Below, piece after piece: positions 23,504 through 27,868 of a stretch of 27,868 nucleotides of DNA. Location: the NCBI GenBank assembly GCA_023433345.1, contig JAEZDA010000109.1:1-27868 (forward strand), given 5' to 3'. How positions within the stretch are numbered: position 1 is the stretch's first letter; each line of letters opens with the position of its first letter. A program made the position numbers and the translations under genes. The stretch comes from Bacteroidota bacterium. GTDB taxonomy: Bacteria; Bacteroidota; Bacteroidia; Chitinophagales; Chitinophagaceae. A model generated the notes under the pieces. It ran no database searches. It was given only the letters and a program-made list of their open reading frames with translations, and was not told the origin of the DNA.

Positions 23504-24496
23504 ATGCAGTTCAGGGCAGAATTTTTCCCAAAGGCGTTTTCAAAGAAGATAAGGCACAGCGATGCCCTGATGCTCGTTGGCAGTTGTTTCACTGAGCAGA
23601 TCGGCGGAAAATTGTCAAATAATAAATTCCAGGTTTTGCAAAATCCCAATGGCATTTTGTTTAACCCCATAAGTATTTGCGGGGCCATTGAATCGTATGC
23701 AGGAAATAAGCCCGCAGTAAAGGAAGATCTCTTTTATTCAAATGAGTTGTGGGGAAGCTGGCAACATCATACCCGCTTCTCATCTGTTGATGCAGAGGTT
23801 ACGATAAATAAAATAAATGCTGAACGATCGCAGGCGCATGAATTTCTTAAGAAATGTGATTGGTTGATGCTCACACTGGGGTCGGCATTTGTTTATGAGC
23901 TAATGGATGTTGACGGTAAGGATCACGAGAATGTGGTGGCGAATTGTCACAAGGTGCCCACAGATAAATTTAACCGGCGCCTGTTAAGGCAGGAGGAAGT
24001 TGTACAACAGCTTTCAAAAATGCTTTTGTTGCTTAGGGATAACTACCCGCATTTGAAAGTGATCTTCACTATAAGCCCCGTTCGTCACCTTCGGGAAGGG
24101 TTTATCGAGAACAACCGGAGTAAGGCCGTTCTTATCAGCGCGGTGCATGAATTACTGGAGCAGGATAGAGTTTTTTATTTCCCTGCCTATGAGCTTGTGT
24201 TAGATGATTTGAGGGACTACCGTTTTTTCGCTGAAGATCTTGTTCATCCGAATTACGCGGCAACAAATTATGTGTGGGAAAAGTTCATAACGGCGTGTAT
24301 AGACGAAGAAGCCCAGGCGATAATGAAAGAACTTTCTGGGATCCTGTCTGCCGTAAATCATAAGCCCTTTAACCCGGATTCTGCCCAACATGCCGCTTTT
24401 AAAAAGACTTATTTGGAAAAAGCGCTAAGACTGGCGGAAAAATATGAACATGTTGATCTGAGTGCGGAGATCAAATTTTTGGCGGAGGGAAATTAA
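23504..24496 (+). CDS. GSCFA-domain protein
   Basis: 330 residues. The signature VGSCFTEQIGGKLSNNKF (24-41) gives the family its name; next come NPNGILFNPISI, LGSAFVYE, and KVIFTISPVRHLREGFIENN, then FPAYELVLDDLRDYRFFAED and LVHPN. The GDSL-like block order (S in GSCF, then the late D..H in EDLVHPN) suggests an SGNH-hydrolase-like fold. In the family it is a putative esterase or polysaccharide-modifying enzyme of unknown substrate. No signal peptide. Single-gene unit bounded by a terminator upstream and the convergent miaE downstream. Confidence 0.88.
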   Translation: MQFRAEFFPKAFSKKIRHSDALMLVGSCFTEQIGGKLSNNKFQVLQNPNGILFNPISICGAIESYAGNKPAVKEDLFYSNELWGSWQHHTRFSSVDAEVTINKINAERSQAHEFLKKCDWLMLTLGSAFVYELMDVDGKDHENVVANCHKVPTDKFNRRLLRQEEVVQQLSKMLLLLRDNYPHLKVIFTISPVRHLREGFIENNRSKAVLISAVHELLEQDRVFYFPAYELVLDDLRDYRFFAEDLVHPNYAATNYVWEKFITACIDEEAQAIMKELSGILSAVNHKPFNPDSAQHAAFKKTYLEKALRLAEKYEHVDLSAEIKFLAEGN

Positions 24497-24607
24497 CTGC
24501 CGACTGGATTGGGGACGTGAGTTATAGGACCTGAAAAATCATCATTTACAAATGACGGCAAATTTGAGTACATATAACTTAAAAAACGGTCAACGTTTTC
24601 CAGGCAT

Positions 24608-24664
24608 TGACAAACTATCAACTATCAACTATCAACTACAACTACAACTACCGACTACAAACTA
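24608..24664. repeat. Simple repeat AACTATC / AACTACA at the 3' end of miaE
   Basis: ACTATCA repeated three to four times then ACTACA units, running from the GSCFA intergenic gap into the miaE stop codon region (24662). Confidence 0.75.
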
Positions 24665-25273
24665 ATGTATCCTGTCTCCACGCACTTCCATCGTATTCAT
24701 TAATTCCTTTTCATAAGCCAGCCATTCCTGCCAGCGTTTACGCACGATATTTTTTGGCAGGTAGTGTTCAGCCAGTGTGATGAACAGCGTATAATGGCCG
24801 GCTTCACTCTCCATGAAGCGGCGGTAGAATTTTCGCATGTAAGCATCTTCCATTCCCTCGCTCAGTCGTTTGAATCTTTCGCAACTGCGGGCTTCAATGA
24901 GTGCCATGATGAGCATTTGGTCGAGAAATCTTTCATCCGGGCTCCCGCCTTTTTTTTGAAACTCGAGCAGTTTATTTACATAGATGTCTTTGCGTTGCCT
25001 GCCAAGCCTGAGGTTTCTTTTCCTGAGTTCGCTGATCACAGCCCGGAAGTGACCCCATTCCTCTGTTACGATGGGGCTTAGTTCTTCAACCAGTTTTTCT
25101 TTTTCCGGATTTTTCTGAATGAGGGAAATGCAGGTGGTGGCTGCTTTTTGTTCACACCATGCGTGGTCTGTAAGGATATCTTCAAGAGATATTTCGGCAA
25201 GGTTTACCCAGCGCGGGTCGGTAGGCAGCTTCAGGCCAAGGATATTTCGGGTGTGGTCGCTTAGGTCGTGCAT
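24662..25273 (-). CDS. miaE: tRNA 2-methylthio-N6-isopentenyladenosine(37) hydroxylase MiaE
   Basis: 203 residues of a ferritin-like diiron protein. The ligands appear in order: Glu41 (WCEQKAA), Glu72-x-x-His75 (EEWGHF), Glu127 (ALIEARS), and Glu157-x-x-His160 (ESEAGHY). It hydroxylates ms2i6A at position 37 of tRNAs, using oxygen and iron. Full length. The stop lies in a simple repeat. The -7-like box is only one base before the ATG, so the annotated start or the promoter assignment deserves checking. Confidence 0.9.
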   Translation of the reverse strand: MHDLSDHTRNILGLKLPTDPRWVNLAEISLEDILTDHAWCEQKAATTCISLIQKNPEKEKLVEELSPIVTEEWGHFRAVISELRKRNLRLGRQRKDIYVNKLLEFQKKGGSPDERFLDQMLIMALIEARSCERFKRLSEGMEDAYMRKFYRRFMESEAGHYTLFITLAEHYLPKNIVRKRWQEWLAYEKELMNTMEVRGDRIH

Positions 25274-25274
25274 A

Positions 25275-25282
25275 CAAAGTTA
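25275..25282 (-). promoter_or_regulatory. -7 box TAACTTTG one base before miaE
   Basis: Exact TAnnTTTG on the minus strand (25282-25275), then T and the ATG at 25273. Confidence 0.4.
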
Positions 25283-25517
25283 AAATTCAAAAGTCAAAAG
25301 TAAAAGAATGTGCAAGTTCGCAGATCGGATGTCTCGCATCGAAATTAGTGTTTTCACCAAACAGGGAAAGGCTGCGACTGGGATTGCGTTTTTTTTTAGA
25401 TTCTTAAGTGAGAAATCGTAATTCTTAATTTTTAATTCGTAATTGCTTTAACCTTGCCCAATAGTGCCTGCCGCCATGTCGTTTCTATTCACTAATTTAG
25501 GTGCTTCCAAAACTACT

Positions 25518-27868
25518 ATGCGAATACTTCTTTTCATTCTTACGACGGTTCTTACCGTGGCATTGTGCGTAGTTCTCAATTCCAAAGCTGTACTGCCGGC
25601 TCCATTAGGAAAACTGCTTTCGCCGCAACACGGCATCTGGCAAAACGCAGAATCTAAAAATGCAACATTTTCTGCAACTATCCCGGCGGCCGGGCTGAAA
25701 GGAAAGGTTGAGATCTATTTAGATGAAAGGCTTGTGCCCCATGTATTTGCAGAACATGAAACTGATGCTTATTATGCTCAGGGTTTTCTGCATGCAAAAT
25801 TCCGCCTATGGCAAATGGAACTCCAGGCATTAGCAGCTGCGGGCAGAGCGACCGAAGTAGTGGGACGTGCTGCGCTTAACCATGACCGTGAGTTCCGCCG
25901 GCTCGGTATGGTGTATGCAGCAGAAAAGGCTCTTGAAGAAATTGAAACCAACGACACCACAAAGGCAGAATGTGATGCCTATACGTCAGGGGTGAATGCA
26001 TACATTTCCTCGCTTACTGAAAGCGAACTGCCAATAGAATATAAATTGATTGGGTATTATCCCGTGCAATGGACGAATCTTAAAACCGCGCTGTTTCTTA
26101 AATATATGTCATACGACCTTGCAGCACGGGAGAAGGATTTTGAGCTTACCAACACCAGGAGTTATTTCGGTGCAGAAAAGTTCAAACTACTTTTTCCCGA
26201 AAAGCAGGATTCACTGGACCCCATAGTTCCCGGGCGCTTTGCCGATACTCCCCGTGTTAAACTAAAGCGGCGCGTTGATTATGATACGATCAGTTTCGGA
26301 TCACTCGCCGTCGATTCTTCGTTTATGCCAGACCGTGATAAAGGCAGTAATAACTGGGCCATCTCCGGAAGGCGTTCGGCTTCGGGAGCACCGATGCTGG
26401 CAAATGACCCACATCTCGGGCTTAATCTTCCTTCATTGTGGTTTGAAATGCATCTTTCTGCACCCGGACTGAATGTTTATGGAGTAACTTTTCCCGGCGC
26501 GCCATCAGTACCGATCGGCTTTAACGACAGTATTGCATGGGGCGTTACTAACGGTGGGAGGGATGTACGCGATTATTATGAAATCACTTTTAAAGATGAA
26601 AGCAGGAGCGAGTATCTGTTCAATAATGAATGGCTGAAAACCGACTTCCGAATTGAGAGGTTTAAAATAAAGGATGGAAAGGATGTTTTAGATACGGTTG
26701 CATACACCGTTCACGGGCCGGTAATGTACGACACCAGGTTCGGAGATCGTGTGTATAATGGGAAAGCTTACGCTGTTCGGTGGACGGCCCATGATGCGAG
26801 CAACGAATTGCTAACGTTTAACAAGCTGAATAAAGCATCAAATTATTCTGATTATCTCGATGCTGTGCGCGACATGAAAACCCCTGGGCAAAACTTCGTC
26901 TATGCGTCGAAGTCTGGCGACATAGCCATGCGCACGCAGGGAAGGTGGCCGGCCAGGTGGAAAGGTCAGGGAGATTTCGTGATGCCCGGGGCAGACAGCG
27001 CCTATATGTGGCAGGGATTTATTCCGGATGAGGAAACCCCATTTCAGTTTAACCCTGCGAGAGGTTTTGTAAGCAGCGCAAACCAGCGTCCTGCAGATTC
27101 CACTTATCCGTATTACCTCGGAACCGATTATCCAACACCGCGGGGCTTTATTATAAACCGGCTTCTATCGGCAGATTCCTCGATGACCGTGGAGGAAATG
27201 ATGGCTCTGCAAAATGATAACTATAATGTGTTTGCAGAAATGGCTTTACCAGTCATTTTTCGAAATGTATCAGCGGCACGATCGCACCCGGAGATGGATG
27301 CTTACCTCGAGATGTTACGTAACTGGAATTTAAGAAATGATGTTGATTCAAAGGGCGCAACAGTATTTGAAATTCTTTGGGAGGAGATTTACAGGTCAGT
27401 GTATGCTGACGAGTTTCTTGAGGCACCAAAGATCTCTGCAATGCCGTATCAAAGTACCTTGCTTGAATATTTGCTAAAAGATTCTGCCTACCTTTTTATT
27501 GATAATGTTTCCACACCTGAAACTGAGTCGCTTTCCGAAATTGTTTCCGGTGCTTTGGATTCTGCCTTTGTAAGAATACGCGGAGTTGAAAATGCCGGTA
27601 ACCTGGAGTGGGGAAGATACAAGGATACGAGGATCATGCACCTGGCGAAAATCGAACCTTTTTCGCGCCTGCATATTCTCAATGGTGGAGGAAGATTCAT
27701 GATTAATGCAACAAAGAAAGACAACGGGCCAAGTTGGAGAATGATCGTGAACCTAACTGAAGAAACCGAGGCCTGGGGGGTTTACCCGGGCGGGCAGAGC
27801 GGCAACCCCGGCAGCCGCTTCTATGACAATTTCATTGATCAATGGGCCGCAGGAAAATATTACCGGTT
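25518..27868 (+). CDS. Penicillin acylase-family Ntn-hydrolase (C-terminus outside window)
   Basis: 783 residues are visible and the frame is open at the right edge. Start taken at ATG 25518, giving a signal or anchor segment (MRILLFILTTVLTVALCVVL); an in-frame ATG at 25476 would add 14 residues. The alpha-subunit part has VPHVFAEHETDAYYAQGFLH and RLWQMELQALAAAGRATEVV. The autocatalytic site is GSNNWAISG with nucleophile Ser277, then MLANDPHLGLNLPSLWFEMH and GAPSVPIGFNDSIAWGVTN. These enzymes self-cleave and hydrolyse amide bonds of acylated small molecules (beta-lactams, acyl-homoserine lactones) in the periplasm; the real substrate is unknown. Confidence 0.92.
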   Translation, partial: MRILLFILTTVLTVALCVVLNSKAVLPAPLGKLLSPQHGIWQNAESKNATFSATIPAAGLKGKVEIYLDERLVPHVFAEHETDAYYAQGFLHAKFRLWQMELQALAAAGRATEVVGRAALNHDREFRRLGMVYAAEKALEEIETNDTTKAECDAYTSGVNAYISSLTESELPIEYKLIGYYPVQWTNLKTALFLKYMSYDLAAREKDFELTNTRSYFGAEKFKLLFPEKQDSLDPIVPGRFADTPRVKLKRRVDYDTISFGSLAVDSSFMPDRDKGSNNWAISGRRSASGAPMLANDPHLGLNLPSLWFEMHLSAPGLNVYGVTFPGAPSVPIGFNDSIAWGVTNGGRDVRDYYEITFKDESRSEYLFNNEWLKTDFRIERFKIKDGKDVLDTVAYTVHGPVMYDTRFGDRVYNGKAYAVRWTAHDASNELLTFNKLNKASNYSDYLDAVRDMKTPGQNFVYASKSGDIAMRTQGRWPARWKGQGDFVMPGADSAYMWQGFIPDEETPFQFNPARGFVSSANQRPADSTYPYYLGTDYPTPRGFIINRLLSADSSMTVEEMMALQNDNYNVFAEMALPVIFRNVSAARSHPEMDAYLEMLRNWNLRNDVDSKGATVFEILWEEIYRSVYADEFLEAPKISAMPYQSTLLEYLLKDSAYLFIDNVSTPETESLSEIVSGALDSAFVRIRGVENAGNLEWGRYKDTRIMHLAKIEPFSRLHILNGGGRFMINATKKDNGPSWRMIVNLTEETEAWGVYPGGQSGNPGSRFYDNFIDQWAAGKYYR

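Overview
The window looks like a chromosomal segment of a Bacteroidota species, most likely a Chitinophagaceae-type sphingobacterium. Reasons: a large secreted protein with a type IX secretion C-terminal sorting domain, exact or near matches to the Bacteroidota promoter box TAnnTTTG just upstream of several genes, and GSCFA, HMG-CoA lyase and MiaE proteins with Bacteroidota-like sequence. No tRNA, rRNA, CRISPR array or transposase was seen.

Region 1 (1-8150) is a defence and accessory block. On the minus strand, thsB (TIR protein) and thsA (SIR2-SLOG protein, cut by the left window edge) form a type I Thoeris anti-phage operon joined by an ATGA overlap. A divergent XRE-type regulator (2067) has a clustered GTGTCGG/CCGACAC operator-like array before its start. 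A small two-helix membrane protein (minus), an autonomous type IIG restriction-modification enzyme (3563-6523), a bacterial PH-domain protein and a second XRE regulator of the same architecture (7185) follow. Non-coding gaps are filled by a dispersed repeat family built on CGCAGAT / ATCAGCGGGAAA words. A short transcription unit (2715-2872, promoter plus terminator, no gene) and a probable ~50-nt minus-strand RNA (7066-7118) are present.

Region 2 (8156-11310) holds a B12-binding-type radical SAM gene overlapping a polytopic membrane protein gene (minus strand), another repeat block, and a plus-strand unit encoding a coiled-coil protein whose N-terminus is interrupted by an in-frame TAA. The promoter region of this unit shares with 2715-2753 an exact bipartite element, AAAGTTTCGTTAA-N13-ATTAAACCTTTTT.

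Region 3 (11374-17991) is mostly minus strand: a SnoaL/DUF4440-like protein, arr (rifamycin ADP-ribosyltransferase), a lipoprotein, a 72-residue protein, an arsR-arsM arsenic methylation operon with a 16-bp palindromic operator, a plus-strand GNAT acetyltransferase, and a 285-residue protein of unknown role. Three gaps are packed with a second dispersed repeat family (words such as CACGAAGAAGCATCAAGG and CCTTGTACCATGTAGCCTG).

Region 4 (18113-27868) is housekeeping-like: HMG-CoA lyase, a 1394-residue T9SS-secreted beta-propeller protein, a GSCFA-domain protein, miaE (tRNA hydroxylase, minus), and a penicillin acylase-family Ntn-hydrolase cut by the right window edge.

The most notable points are the Thoeris operon next to a regulator with its own operator array, the repeated bipartite promoter element, the in-frame stop in the coiled-coil gene, the candidate small RNAs, and promoter boxes so close to ATG that leaderless mRNAs are predicted.
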